The notes beneath the pieces were generated by a model that saw only the letters and a program-made list of their open reading frames with translations, was not told the DNA's origin and made no database searches. The position numbers and the translations under genes are program-made. DNA of 64,000 nucleotides from Gracilariopsis chorda (taxonomy: Eukaryota > Rhodophyta > Florideophyceae > Gracilariales > Gracilariaceae), in contig NBIV01000267.1 of NCBI GenBank assembly GCA_003194525.1, forward strand, positions 42,499 to 106,498, in the 5' to 3' direction. Each line of letters begins with the position of its first letter. Within the stretch, counting starts at the first letter, position 1. Shown here piece after piece: positions 1 to 11,585 of the stretch.

Positions 1-2924
1 CTAAAATTTCTACCACTGCAGTTAAAAGCGTTTTCAAGAAACAGTAGAGCTCTGCAGAACGCATCGGAATACTTCCGTTTCATTGGAAGAATATGGAGCG
101 TAATTCTCGTGAAGAGCTAATATACTATTGCAAGACAATCGAATTGTTGTTTTAGACTTCAAATTACACAAAAGTCATCATACGTGATCCTGTGATGTTG
201 CTCTCTTTTGAACATACAAGACAATCTTCCAAAATGAGCTCATAAAAAACTCTGTTGGTACAAAACAACAAAACACCTGATGTCTACAAGCTTTCAACCA
301 AAACTCACATTCAAGCACAAGATTTTAGATGAAGTGTAGGGCAGTCGCAAAAATGGCGTTAATGCTGCAGTGATAAAACCGGTAGACTTTATCACAGTGA
401 AAGAAGATTTGTCGTGCGCTCTTGCCATTGAGACCTATCATGAGCTCGTGCACGCATAGCTCTCCGCATTAAATCTATTTCTAGTTGAGAGAATGGTTTT
501 AGTGATTGAAAACCCATACAATATCACTCTACATTTGACGAAAATTCAAAAGATTATTCAATACTTTATGCGAGCATAATAAGCTTGCAAAAAAGAGCCA
601 GACGCACAAAGATGCTACTACTGACTGCATATGGATGGAAAAGCATTCAATCCAACGATACTTTTCTTATAATTACCACTCGATGATTAAACCTGAGATA
701 GATCAGCAACGTTTTCAAAGTTTCCTTTGCAATTGCAAAAAGCTCAAGAATAGTGTAACAGAAAATCACGGAAATTTTGATATGGCAGCAAGGCTATCAG
801 TACGTTTTAGGTTCATAGGCATATAATAAAGCTATTAGATTTGAAAATTACGCCCCTTTAAAGCATGGGAAATATACTCCATACTCTGTACATAATTCAA
901 TGCGCTGAAAATATAAAAATATCTCAAAAGTTGGGTGAAACAAAACGGTTTGACATAAAACGTAAAACATGTTAAAAACTGTGAGCGTCATGATGCACGA
1001 TTTCATGACACCGGACGACAACAGTCCTCTTTGTACCGTTGTTTGCAGCAGAGTAGTTCGAAAATAAATTCGTACATCGAGAGTACCAGCACTGGCGTGC
1101 AATGCCAATGAACAAAGATGACAACGGAAAGGAAGAAACCTTTAAGTCCTGTGAAGCTTAGTAGTTCGGATGCGCTGCTACGAAAATATGGCCATTCAGA
1201 ATAACCACAAACCAAAGCAGAAATGACAACTGTAGGCAGACAAAGCACTGGGAACAACGACTGTGCAACCGAACTTCAAGTCTAACACAGCACCGGCTAA
1301 ACTGATAACGTGCCCGACGAAAGCACAAGGTCTGGCACACGTTATATCGTGGTGGTGAGTACGTCAGCTGACCTCGTAACTGGATCGAGGCAGCATAATC
1401 TTTCACGATGTGCAGTAGACCGAGCTGCAAGTGTATGGACGGAGAGTAGGATAGAGTAGTTTCGAAGGCCAGGAGGAGCAGACAGCTCTGAGAGAAGGTG
1501 GGGTTGCCAAGTGGAGAAGAAGTGGTCTGGCCAGAATTGGCTTGAAAGCCACCGACCACCGGCTCTTATAGACAATTGGGCTAGATGCATACCCTCGAAC
1601 CCTGCATACTAGGTCTAAGGAACAACTCATGGCAACCTGTTATGAGATACATCCTTCCCATTTGAAACCAGCTTGGAAAAGGTACTGTCTATCATAGGGT
1701 ATCTATATATTTCCATTCGACGTCACTGATCTGCTTCAGTACTTCGGTTCCAACCATACCACGATGACGCAGCCAATTGCAACCTTCATCATTCGCGATA
1801 CGTCCGACGACTCCATACATCACATCATTACATTACATACTATTCTTTTATCGAGATAGAGGCGGAGATACACAAGGAAACACATACTCTGGCGCTAGAG
1901 ACTAATGCAAAGAACACTACTGATGAATTTCATTCCCGCATCAAGGGGTTTGGTTAATCAAAGAATTTGTTATTGGAATTGGAGAAGATATTGCGTCGTA
2001 TACCTGAGAAGGAACCGGCGATAGAGGTCAAGCAAACTGAGGTTAATGATATAATTGCTCGAGCGCTCACTCTGTTTGTGCACAGGCTATTGAGTGGTAT
2101 GGTATTCGCTTCAAACTGTTATAGTTTGAACAAAGTTGTTCCAATTCATTCCCTTCTGTCTGTCATTGATACTCGCTGAGACAAATAAACATTTCCTTCT
2201 TGTCTTGCGCAAGACTAGCCTTCTATGCAGCGCTGCGGGTTTTAGTTAAAGCGAAAGATATAGTCGTGGGCCCTCATGGCAGAGTCGAGATAGACGCGGA
2301 GGACGTAAGTGAGGTCGGCAAACATTCAATAGCCATTGAGGGTGAGCCAGCAGCCAGCAATGACGCGGAGCGAGAATACACTGCTGCAAAGGCATTGCGT
2401 TGCCATCGGTGCAACCTTAGTGGTTCTTGTTTGGTGTGCATAGCTGCGGCAGCAGTGTGCAAGCTGCGCCGCGGCACACGTAGTAATGAAAGTGGCGAGA
2501 AACCAGACGCCACTTTGCAAGCATGTATGAACTGAAAACAGCACCACAACCATCAGGCCGCATCCAGTGGGCAGGGCAATTGGGATGGCGGTCAAAGCAA
2601 CGCTTTCACAAGGGATAAGGGGCGACACCTTGCCACGACTACGAAGACGAGTGAACCTCCACGTGGCTCCAGTTGAGCAGAGGGAAACGTTGCTTCTCTC
2701 TGCGGTTGTAATCTGCGGTGGCATGTGAACAGATGCGGACGGGCGGCGCGGTTGTGGCAATTTTGGTCGGGGTGCAGCGGCTGCATCGGCGCGCGCACTA
2801 GTGGAAGCGACAAGAGGGCGGGTCTTAAAATGAGATCGTATCTCATACGGACTCCTTTGGGCCCTCTGCAATTAGGGCAAAAAAGGGGGGAGAACTGTCT
2901 GTCGCAAATATACAGAAAAGACAA
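1..2924. other. Intergenic, no supported gene
   Basis: I see no recognisable gene in this stretch. Open frames are short, overlap on both strands and mostly lack an ATG start. The longest plus-strand frame, about 2200-2535, overlaps longer minus-strand frames and shows no known domain. A frame at about 1855-2180 has some codon-like character but is broken by a stop. It may be old decayed transposon or untranslated DNA. Confidence 0.6.
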
Positions 2925-3440
2925 CAAGTAGAAGTGGCCTTTGGCCGCAGGCGTCGCTGCCTGCCACTGAATAGGTGTAAAACTGAGGGATCTGCAGGCC
3001 GCTTTTGCTCGTTAACGCTCGCAAACGACTGCAGATTAATGAGGGCCGCGGTGCGGAGAATAATTTTGAGAATAAGAAGCTATAGAGGGCTCTTTTTTTA
3101 AAAAATCCAGTGCAATGCTGAGTGGCACTAAAGTCCAGCTGAATGCTTAGGTGACGTGGCAAAACCTACCTCTTGTTGACTGGCTGGCACTTCAGTCATT
3201 GTTGGAGTGCCAACCACGCAGCAAGCAAGCAATCAACATGGAGCAGCAGCCAATGCACTGTACGCTTTGCTGCTGCTGCTGCTGAATTTTTTAAGTGGAA
3301 GGGAAGCGTTGTGCCATATGGGCGTATTGCATGTGTGTACGGGGGCGTGCAAAGCGATTTTGTGGCGCAATGCCTCCCATCAGTCAACAATACCACCCTC
3401 ATACGAATGTAAATGCTTAAGAGTGTGGTGTTAGGATTAT
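2925..3440 (-). mobile_element. Helitron-like non-autonomous mini-element
   Basis: Read on the minus strand, this roughly 515-bp block begins with the 5' module seen at the start of Helitron copies A, B and C: a CCACACTCTTAAGC start, an inverted repeat around GGGAGGCATTGCGCC (arms near 3370-3390 and 3300-3320) and a CAG triplet run. It ends in an imperfect version of the two-hairpin 3' end at 2932-2970. There is no coding sequence. It lies head to head with copy A, whose 5' module starts about 30 bp to the right. It is probably mobilised in trans by a full-length Helitron. Confidence 0.6.
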
Positions 3441-3469
3441 ATCTCAACATATCCCTTCTTTGATGATTT

Positions 3470-4471
3470 GATGAAAAATGAGGGGGGTGTTGTTGATTGA
3501 CGGGAGGCGTTGCGCTAAAACATCCCCTTGGACCCTCCTTCCCTTGAGTGCATGCAATTTCCACTTTGGTGCAACGCCTTACCATCAATTAGAAAATTCA
3601 GCAACCACAGCCGCAGCAACAGCAAAGCTCGAAGCTTATTGGCTGCTGCATGTTGACTGCTGCTGCTGCTCACTGGCTGGCACTACAGTAAATGACTGCA
3701 GTGCCAGCCACTCGGTAGTAGTTGGCCTGCGCGACACGTGGATATGCTCTGTCCATTGTGCTGCGCCAGTGCAGCACATTGGACAGAGCATATATACTGC
3801 ACTGGCGCAGTACAAAAGTCATCTCGCGTGTTGAACCTTACCACTATTTTCACATCCCACTTCAGGCTTGGCCAATAGCGCAGTGCTATAAGCTTTGGCT
3901 AGTTTGGGCACTGTTTCCGGCCTGGAACCTAGGCAAGGCTGACCTCGTGTGCAGGTCGCCACAAGAGTAACCCACTGAGTATTAAGAATCTGGGAAAGGC
4001 CAGGTGCTCCTATGTGGTATACTGGTCGTTTTACGGCGATAGAGGACGTCTGAGAGTTTCCTAGACCTAATACTAGCTTGCGGTGCAGCGTCTGGGGTGG
4101 CTGCCATGTCGTACCTCTTAGGACCGGAAAGCATACTTCGATGTGTGAGTAAAGGCAGACCAATCCTTACAACAGGACACGGGTTTAACCTCAAACGGCT
4201 TGAAAACCGGCTGGGCACACTCCGTCCGTCATAATCCAACAGGATTGTGTCGAGAGTCCCTGTGCTGCGCACGACTGCATCGGGTATATATACGTCTTGC
4301 AGCAGTTTTTTAATTACTCGTGCAACTAGGCTCGGTGGGTGCCAAGCAACGAACTGCAACCAGTTTTTCAATTTAAACCTTCTATTATATTAGAGATTAT
4401 TCTGGAAAGCTTCCAAAGTTTCTAAAGGTTTTAAAAAAAAGAATTGTTTGTTTCTTTTTTTGTAGATTAAA
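3470..4471 (+). promoter_or_regulatory. Helitron A 5' noncoding region with terminal hairpins
   Basis: About 1 kb of noncoding sequence that is conserved upstream of copies B (27875-28952) and C (36366-37373). It holds three inverted repeats in the same order: one around GGGAGGCGTTGCGC, one around TGGCTGGCACT (3670-3715), and a perfect 12-bp pair GCGCCAGTGCAG / CTGCACTGGCGC (about 3764-3813). The conserved block between the last hairpin and the coding start presumably carries the promoter. That is an inference from position and conservation. Confidence 0.6.
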
Positions 4472-7400
4472 AAGACGCGAGGAGGTGCACGTAAGAGCTC
4501 TGGTGGAGCTCAACCATCCTCTGATGGTTTCAGAGTGAACTCGGGAGTTGCCAGAGACAGTTCTGGAGGGTCCAGGTTGAATGCAGGCGGTGTAAGGTAA
4601 AACGCTGGTGGTCGTCGCATCGGCAGTGGTGGATCACGGGCAGGAGCTGGAAAAACCGACGAGTACAAACTTCTCTGGCTCCAGATAAGGTCGGGGTAGA
4701 TGAGAGCGGCGCCCACGTTCAGGGGCCCATTGTTCCAGTGGTAGCAGAAGACGACATCAATCCTGCACCTACGTCGGTTGGAGCGGCAGATAGCACAAGC
4801 GCCGCTGGAGCCAGTAGGTCCGTTGCCACAGGTCTACCTACTTCGAGCTCAATACCTGCATTTCCGGAGTTTGTTAGAGGCCTTCCGAGTCACATTTCTC
4901 CCCCTCCGATGCCTCCCCCCTCTCCCCCCGATGCCTGTAGAACAGATGCCTGTTGCGATGGAAGTGGAAGAGGATGAGATCACTCCTGCTCCCTCACACC
5001 AGCTTCAGTAGCAGCCACAGCAACAGCTTGATACGACGGTCATGCAGTCTGCTGGGCGTCCTGATCGAGGAGTCTATCGCGTGTAATATGCCTGGGATCC
5101 CGTGACAGCTCAGGCAGGAATGATCCGGCCATCCGTGCAAAGGTGCCAGAGATTGAGAGGCTTCCCAATGCAGGTCAAAGTCGATGCGGAAGGTGCGGCG
5201 AACACTCATACACGCCCTCCTCCTGCCCGTACCCGGACTGGACATTGCCAATTCATAGCTGAAAGAATTGCAGTTGTGTTTTGCTTGGCAAAGGCACCAC
5301 CGAAGTGTGCTATGGGCATGAGAACAATATCGGGATGGGGCGTCGCGTGCCGCAGAAGGCATAGCACCGAGTTGGTTCACAGTCTTTATAACCTGAGAGC
5401 CTCTCACAGCCATTTACTAAACTTGAACACGCTCTTCACGACGAAGCAAGCGTTCATGGACATTTTGTATGTGACGGGAGGCGGTCCCTCCTTTGTCAGA
5501 CTTGAGTGCAATGCAGCTCTCGCTCTCCCCACGCAGAACCAGAACAACACGCGCTACAGCTTTCTGTGGGGTACCAGTCCGCCTTCGTTGGCCCCATCGC
5601 CCTAAGCGCTTGCTAATCTGCCTGTGTTAATACAAGACATCAACGTAAGAGACATCCTGCCCAAGTTCTACAATTTGATCCAGCCCAAGCCGGACGTGGT
5701 GCACGAGCGGTACCGATCCATGATTAACACGCACCAACAACAACAAAATGCAGAGACCGCCATCGATATCAGCGTGCAAGCAGCGGAAAATGGAGTAGTC
5801 GTACTTGGATACGAAGGAACCCGAAGTGCCACAGTCAGTGATCCTCATGCAAGTGCAGTTCCAATCCCTGAAGAGGTTCCTGGTGGGGGGCGAACCATGA
5901 TGAGAATGTGCGTCGTGGATCCGACTGGCCCGTACAGAGTGGAGTCTCAAGTACCGCGCTTGGTAGAAGCAACTGTAACAAAACAGCACGCTGCAGTGAA
6001 TACTACTGCTGCTGCCGAACCCTTGGTGACTGCGAATACCGCACATTATGCGCAAGTGCGGTACCGCCTTCTAAAACCGGCACCGAAACTTGCAGAAAGA
6101 AAAGGGCACTTTCCCTCTTCTCTCCCCGTACGGCGATCAGCACGAACCGTTTGACATCGACCTGTTTCTGGAGGCAAGGAACTCCACACAGCGAAGCTTA
6201 GATATCAGCGTCAATGAGTGGAAGCTCCGAACGCTCACCTAGGCTGAGAACGCGAAGCAACGTCTGTAATCAGACGACATCCTTCTAAACAATGGACCAT
6301 TGATGGAGATGTGCATGCTTCGCACCCACACAAACATAGAGGGCTTGCGACTGTATTTAATAGAGGGAGTAGAACGTGCAGGGATTGTACAAGAGCAAGA
6401 AATCGAGCAAGCACAACAGAACAACGGTCACGTGCCACCATCCCGGTTCACGCAAATGGGATGGATCTTTCTGCCCGATGACTCGGTCAACTCAGCAGCA
6501 TACTATTAGAAAAAGCGCATAGATTTACAGGCGATCGTGGCACGGAGAGGATCGTCTTTTCTTTTCATTACAATCACCATGAAAATCTGGCGAGAGGACA
6601 TCCAGCGCCTTGGGATGGACACCACCAATAGTAGCGCATTTACGGCACCGAGAAACTGCGCTCGACCGTTTGACGGACCGGCTCTGATTCCAAGGGTGTA
6701 CAACCAGTACGCCAATGCCTTCATGAAGCAATTGGAGAAGAACTCGGATCACATGTTTGGAATGAATTGCTTCGGGCTTGCATCAATGCTTGAGTTTCAA
6801 GACCGCAATGTGACTTATCACCACATGCTCGTTTGGCTCGAGGGGGTTTTGATTGAAGACGTTGACGTGACCAACGAGCTGATTCGTACAGACGTGCCCC
6901 TTACCAGTGAAGACTGTGCATTACGTGCCCTCATTCGTTCCATGCACAGGCACTGACACTGCTCCTATTGCCGGAATCGAGCTGGGCGGTGCAAGTTTGG
7001 ATACGACAGCAACATGATTGTGCCGGAGAAGTACATTGAAAAAGGCAAGAATCACGTGATCTACCGCAGAAGAAGGCAAGAAGACCTCAAGACTGTGCCG
7101 TACAACCCAACTCTGACCAAGAAGTACCGCTCCCATATCAACGTAAAACGCACGCAAGGAGGTGACGCAGTGGCCTATCTGATGAAGTACGTCTTTGACC
7201 AGCTCAAAGCTCAGGAGTTGGTGCCCAATGTGGGTGGTGCTAATGAGACACGCACGCAGAACGAGCAGCATCAAGAGCCATAGGCACAGAACGACATTCA
7301 AGCATATATGCGAGCGCGTGTGGTGGGGACCAGCAACGCAGCTTGGAGAGTTTTTGAGTTTCGACATGTTCACATCATACCTAAAGTAGAGCGAGTTGCC

Positions 7401-8880
7401 ATTCACTTGGAAGGAGAGCGCACGTTTCTGCTGAGAGGTCCAAATCAGATCCATTCCGCATCGCAGCCGTCTACATTGGAGAGATACTCTGCAAATCCCG
7501 AAGCGCATAACAACCTCGACTACCTTTCGTACTTTGAGAATTGCGATTGTATCACACGCTTCCAGCCTGTGCACTTAACCAATACGACGGAGACAGCACT
7601 CAGGTGCCCACAGACGACTACGATCCGCCAATGTACGTGGCAGAGCTCACGGAATATCAGCAGTGCGTCGCAAGGATCAGAGGTGTTTCACCGTCCGACA
7701 TTGAGCTCTTTGCTCTACGCTTGCTGCTCATGAATCATGGCTCGAGATCTTAAGAAGACGCAAGGACTATCAACGAACAGCAGTATGAAACGTATCATGA
7801 AACTGCTATTGCAAGCGGACTGCTCGCGGACGGATCCCAGTTTGATATTGCGTTACAAGACGCAGTGCAGATATACAGCAAGCCCTCCGAGCTACGACGT
7901 CTGGTTGTCACACTATAACAACAACGCGCAAACCCAGAAAAAATGGCTGTCGACCACTGGGATGCACTATTTAGTGACATACATACTGAAGTGCAATGCC
8001 CTCAGGGAGGGATTCTTGGTACTTGGTTGATTTCCCGAATGTTTCGGTAGTGTATTCATTGCATGAAGTACGACCACTAATGGTGGTTTTGACACGCGGG
8101 ACACGGAAGAGTCAATTGGCGGTTGGCCACAGTAGTGGGCACGAATCACCAAAGTGGAGTAATTTAGTTAGTTTTATTTACTATTTTATACCCATTTCTG
8201 GGATGGTTAGTACTTAGTGTGCCGGCAAGTTGCCGTCGCACCAGTAAGCATTCCCCAACAAGGGACTCCAACATGGGGAGTTGGCTCTAGACCTGACCGC
8301 CTTCGTGTGTTCTCTACTCTTCCTTGGAAGAAAGCACCGTAACATACGGCAAGTCTAACCCCCTTGACCATCTAAAGGACCCCAGTATTCGGGTTTTTAT
8401 TCCAACTGTCTTGGTGTTCGCCTTGTATAAGGTTTATTTACAGACACTGCCGTTAGTCTTCGTCACGACACTCGTGACTCAGCCCCACCTTTCTCTTTCC
8501 CTTTACAGGGTGGCTTTCCTGCTACCCAGAGTTCGTGTTCGCGCATGCCACTAACGAGGAAACATCACCCCTCTGGAGGACGAGCACCCCCACACACCGC
8601 TCCTGCGGATACCTGATTCTTTGTCAACCTCCCTGCGCAAATCACGACGTGTGGCCTCCCCCTTACAACCCGACATAATCGTGCCACTCCTGGAAGGGCT
8701 CTACCCAACTGGGCTCACCTCTAACGAGCAAAAATCCCGAACATCTTTCGGTGCTCTCCCGCGTCCGGGCATTGCACTACACATACAGGCGATGAGCAGC
8801 AACGGAAGCAAGAAATGTATCGACGTGTGGTGGAGATCTCAAACCGGCACGGTGGACGACTGCTCCGCGATCACAGCTTC
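4472..8880 (+). pseudogene. Helitron A Rep region, broken
   Basis: Remains of the N-terminal two thirds of a Helitron Rep/helicase protein, readable by comparison with copy B. The start codon is lost (AAG at 4472). The Gly/Arg repeat region, acidic linker, CX2CX4HX4C zinc knuckle (near 5200) and Rep core follow across changing frames. The Rep core at 6537-6956 has the HUH region, but the first His is Tyr (TAT at 6815-6817), giving Y-H-H. The two-Tyr motif (AYLMKY) is intact near 7180. There are many stops, for example at 6954. The segment is interrupted by a solo LTR at 7987-8781. Confidence 0.75.
7987..8781 (+). repeat. Solo LTR of the chromovirus family
   Basis: A 795-bp LTR starting TGAAGTGCAATGCCC and ending GGGCATTGCACTACA, matching the LTRs of the full element at 38644-50149. 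The 5-bp duplication catac flanks it (7982-7986 and 8782-8786). Copy B has the uninterrupted target sequence at about 32645. The element was therefore inserted into Helitron A and later reduced to one LTR by LTR-LTR recombination. It is clearly more diverged than the other LTRs here, so it is likely older. Confidence 0.9.
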
Positions 8881-10495
8881 TTCTTACAACACCTACAGCA
8901 GAATGATGCAGAATTGACCTAGACGAATCGAGCTACAACAACTCGAGAGGCGCGCATGCTGCGAAATTCGTCATCGTTGCAGTCAAGGTACGCCATCTTA
9001 AAACTTCCCCAAAGACGAGTCATTGACACCGTCATTGCCGCATTGCATCAACTACAAGCGCTGCAAGACCAAAAAGGCACCCCCAGAAAGGGTTTCTTTG
9101 TGCAGGGATCTGCAGGTACTGGAAAGACATACGTACTCAACCAGCTTCGCGATATCCCTGAGTCAGAAAAAATTTTCGCCGAAATGACTGCTGTAACAGG
9201 CATTGAAGCATCGTTGTACGAAGGTGGCCACCTTTTACAAAACTTGCTCGGACTGGGTGTAGCTGACGAGGACAGTACAAGCAGCACTACAGCCACTTTG
9301 TCCAGATACTGTCCCGGATCTCAACGTGCAGAACTGCTTCGCGAAATACAACTGCTCGTTGTGTATGAGGCATCCATGCTTTCACGAAAGTTTTTAGAAC
9401 TCATTGATGCGTTGCTCAAAGATCTTCGCCGCAGTGGAATAGAAAACCCGCCTCCGTTTGGGGGCCTGACCATCGTTCTATCCGGCGACCTCTCACCTTT
9501 GCTTCCTGTTGTGCCGCAGGTGTACATGGAGGCTGAGCCGAGTGGAAATGTGAGCCGAGTGTTCACAAGCATTCCCAACGAGCTACCGTGGAAGAGTCAT
9601 CTGTGGACATCGTGCTCAGTTCAAGTGCTCTATCTCACCGGACAAGTACACCAAGCCGATGATCCGGCATTTTCGTCGCTGTTACGTTCCATTGCACGCA
9701 ACACCATGTCAAACAACGCTCCACTACCACTCAGACGCATGGGGGATGCAAACCGCCTACCATTTCCTGTGGAAGTGGCTCACGACACGACGCAAGGAGA
9801 ATGTGTATCTCAGCAAAATGCTCATTGCATCCACAAACCAGTTGGTTGATGAACAAAATGCGGCAGCGCTGGATCTGTTTCCTGGTGAACGCTTCACTCT
9901 TCCGTCAGCTACGACGGTACAAATTGACGTTGGAAAGAACTCAGTGCCCGAAGTCACCAATGCTTTTGTTCCCGAGTTTGCATACCAGTATGCACTTACT
10001 GGAGTACCACCTCATATATTGGACCTGAAGATTGGTGTGCCAGTTATGGTCATTCGGAACATGCTTCATACTGCTGTGGTCAATTGAAAGCTGTTCATAG
10101 TCGTGCGCTTCGATCAGTTTAAGATGCAGGTGGCTCGATTTGATGAGAACAGACAGGTGCTGGAACAACAGTTCCTTCGTCGTATCGACTTCGAGTTTTC
10201 TTTCGCAGACATTTGCGTGATTAGAAGGCAGTTCCCCATTAGTCTCGCGTTTGCAGCTACCGTTCACAAAGGACAAGAAAAGACGTTGGATGGCGTGGTT
10301 GTCGATGTCCGAACCAACTTCTTCTGCGCTGGTCAGTTTTATGTTGCATTGTCGCGCGTTCGACGGAACGACCATGTGCTGCTTTTGCATGAACCGCAGC
10401 TTACACCCAGGAATGTGCAAAACATTCATCCCATGCCTGTAGGTATCGCAAAACCAGTGATGCCTGAATTCATTCTATTCTGCATCCTTCCATAA
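8881..10495 (+). pseudogene. Helitron A PIF1-like helicase, broken
   Basis: C-terminal helicase of the Helitron protein, a PIF1/RecD-type SF1B enzyme that would unwind donor DNA during rolling-circle transfer. The Walker A motif GSAGTGKTYVL (near 9109) is intact. Walker B reads VVYEASM where the family has a DEAS-type motif, so the metal-binding Asp is Tyr. Motif III reads GDLSPLLPVV. A frameshift near 9750 splits it into two frames (8956-9849 and 9659-10087), a stop lies at 10085-10087, and the C-terminus (10103-10495) keeps the HKGQ and YVALSRVR-type motifs. It cannot encode an active helicase. Confidence 0.85.
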
Positions 10496-10606
10496 CCGTA
10501 ATCATATTTATTGCGTTCTTCATTCAATGAACTAAACTACTTGAGTTCCTAATTTTGCTTCCTCCACCATTCTTTCTTCCCCCCACTTTTTATCAGTCTT
10601 CCATCG

Positions 10607-10636
10607 TGGCGCGAAGCGGTGCCCGTGGCCGAAGGA
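10607..10636 (+). terminator. Helitron A 3' paired hairpins
   Basis: Degenerate form of the two adjacent GAA-loop hairpins that end each Helitron copy (GGCGCGAAGCG then GTGGCCGAAGG). Helitrons use a 3' hairpin as the transposition stop signal. Here it sits about 110 bp after the helicase stop codon and just before the next element. Confidence 0.6.
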
Positions 10637-10655
10637 TTCTTTTTCTTGTCTCAAG

Positions 10656-11585
10656 AACCCACTCTTAAGCGTATAAATGCGTATGAGGGGCGTGTTATTT
10701 ACGTCTGGGAGGCATTGCGCCACAAACGTGCTTTGAATGCCCCTGCGCGCGCATGCAAACGGCCCATTTGGGGAAAAGTCCCCTTCTGGTCACAAAATAC
10801 AGCAGCAGCAGCCGCAGCACATTGTAGTGCCGGCCACGTAACAGAAAAACTCGGCTGTTTCTTGCGACAGTTACCAAGTTGCAAGGCGCCAGTGCAGTGT
10901 ATGCTAAAATATCATTGCGAAAGTGCCTGAAACGGATGTATGTGCTGCACTGGCGCAGTGAAAGAAGCATATTCCTTGCTGACCCTGACCACTCTCTTCA
11001 CCTCCCTTTTCTAGCTCGGGCAATAGCACAGTGTTGTAACCATTTGTTAAGTTGGGCACTGTTGCTTGGCTGGGACCTGGGCAAGGCCAAGCTAGTTTCC
11101 ATGGCACCGAAAGAGTAAAACTCTGAGTAACACGGTTATGGGAAAGAAGAGATAATATTCTTTGGTATAGTAGTCTTTTGAAGGCGATCAGGAAGTATGA
11201 GGGTTCTTTGGACCTAACGCGGGCTTGATTGTGGATAGGCAGTAAAAGCTATTTTGCATGGGTAATTGTACGCGGCATTTTCGCTCATTTGAAAAAAAAA
11301 CCATGTATTGCTTCTGCATGAAACGCCGCATACACCATAGACTGGGCAAACAATTCATTCTATGTCCGCGGCCATTCAAAATCCATTGCTTTTGAAGGCA
11401 TTTGCTTTTGCATTGTTTCACAACCGTAATCATATTTTTTGTGTTCTCCATTTATTAACTAAACTACTTGCTTTTCTGCTTTTGCTTTCTCCACCTTCTT
11501 TTCTTTGTACCGCTTTTCATCACTCTTCTACTGCGGCGCGAAGCGCCGCCCGCAGCCGAAGGCTGCTTGCCCTTGTATACAGTAC
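10656..11585 (+). mobile_element. Internally deleted Helitron derivative
   Basis: A roughly 930-bp non-autonomous copy directly abutting the 3' end of copy A. It keeps the start CCCACTCTTAAGCG, the GGGAGGCATTGCGCC hairpin region, the CAG-type run, and the GCGCCAGTGCAG / CTGCACTGGCGC inverted repeat (10887-10960). At about 11215 it jumps to the last part of the helicase frame (11262-11400, very degenerate) and then to the 3' tail. The paired hairpins at 11535-11566 are perfect: GGCGC-GAA-GCGCC and GCAGCC-GAA-GGCTGC. Confidence 0.65.

Larger units (their letters stand above)
3470..10655 (+). mobile_element. Helitron copy A (decayed, full length)
   Basis: A complete but inactive rolling-circle transposon. 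From left to right it has a hairpin-rich 5' noncoding region to about 4471, a Rep-encoding region (4472-8880), a PIF1-like helicase region (about 8880-10495) and the paired 3' hairpins at 10607-10636. The same layout is seen in copies B and C. The coding frame has several stops and frameshifts, and the start codon position reads AAG. A solo LTR with a 5-bp target duplication interrupts it at 7987-8781. The next mini-element starts directly at its 3' end. Confidence 0.8.

Noticed and set aside
2200-2871. Overlapping plus and minus ORFs of 111 and 181 codons
   Set aside because: They lie opposite each other, lack ATG or domain support and show no match to nearby elements.
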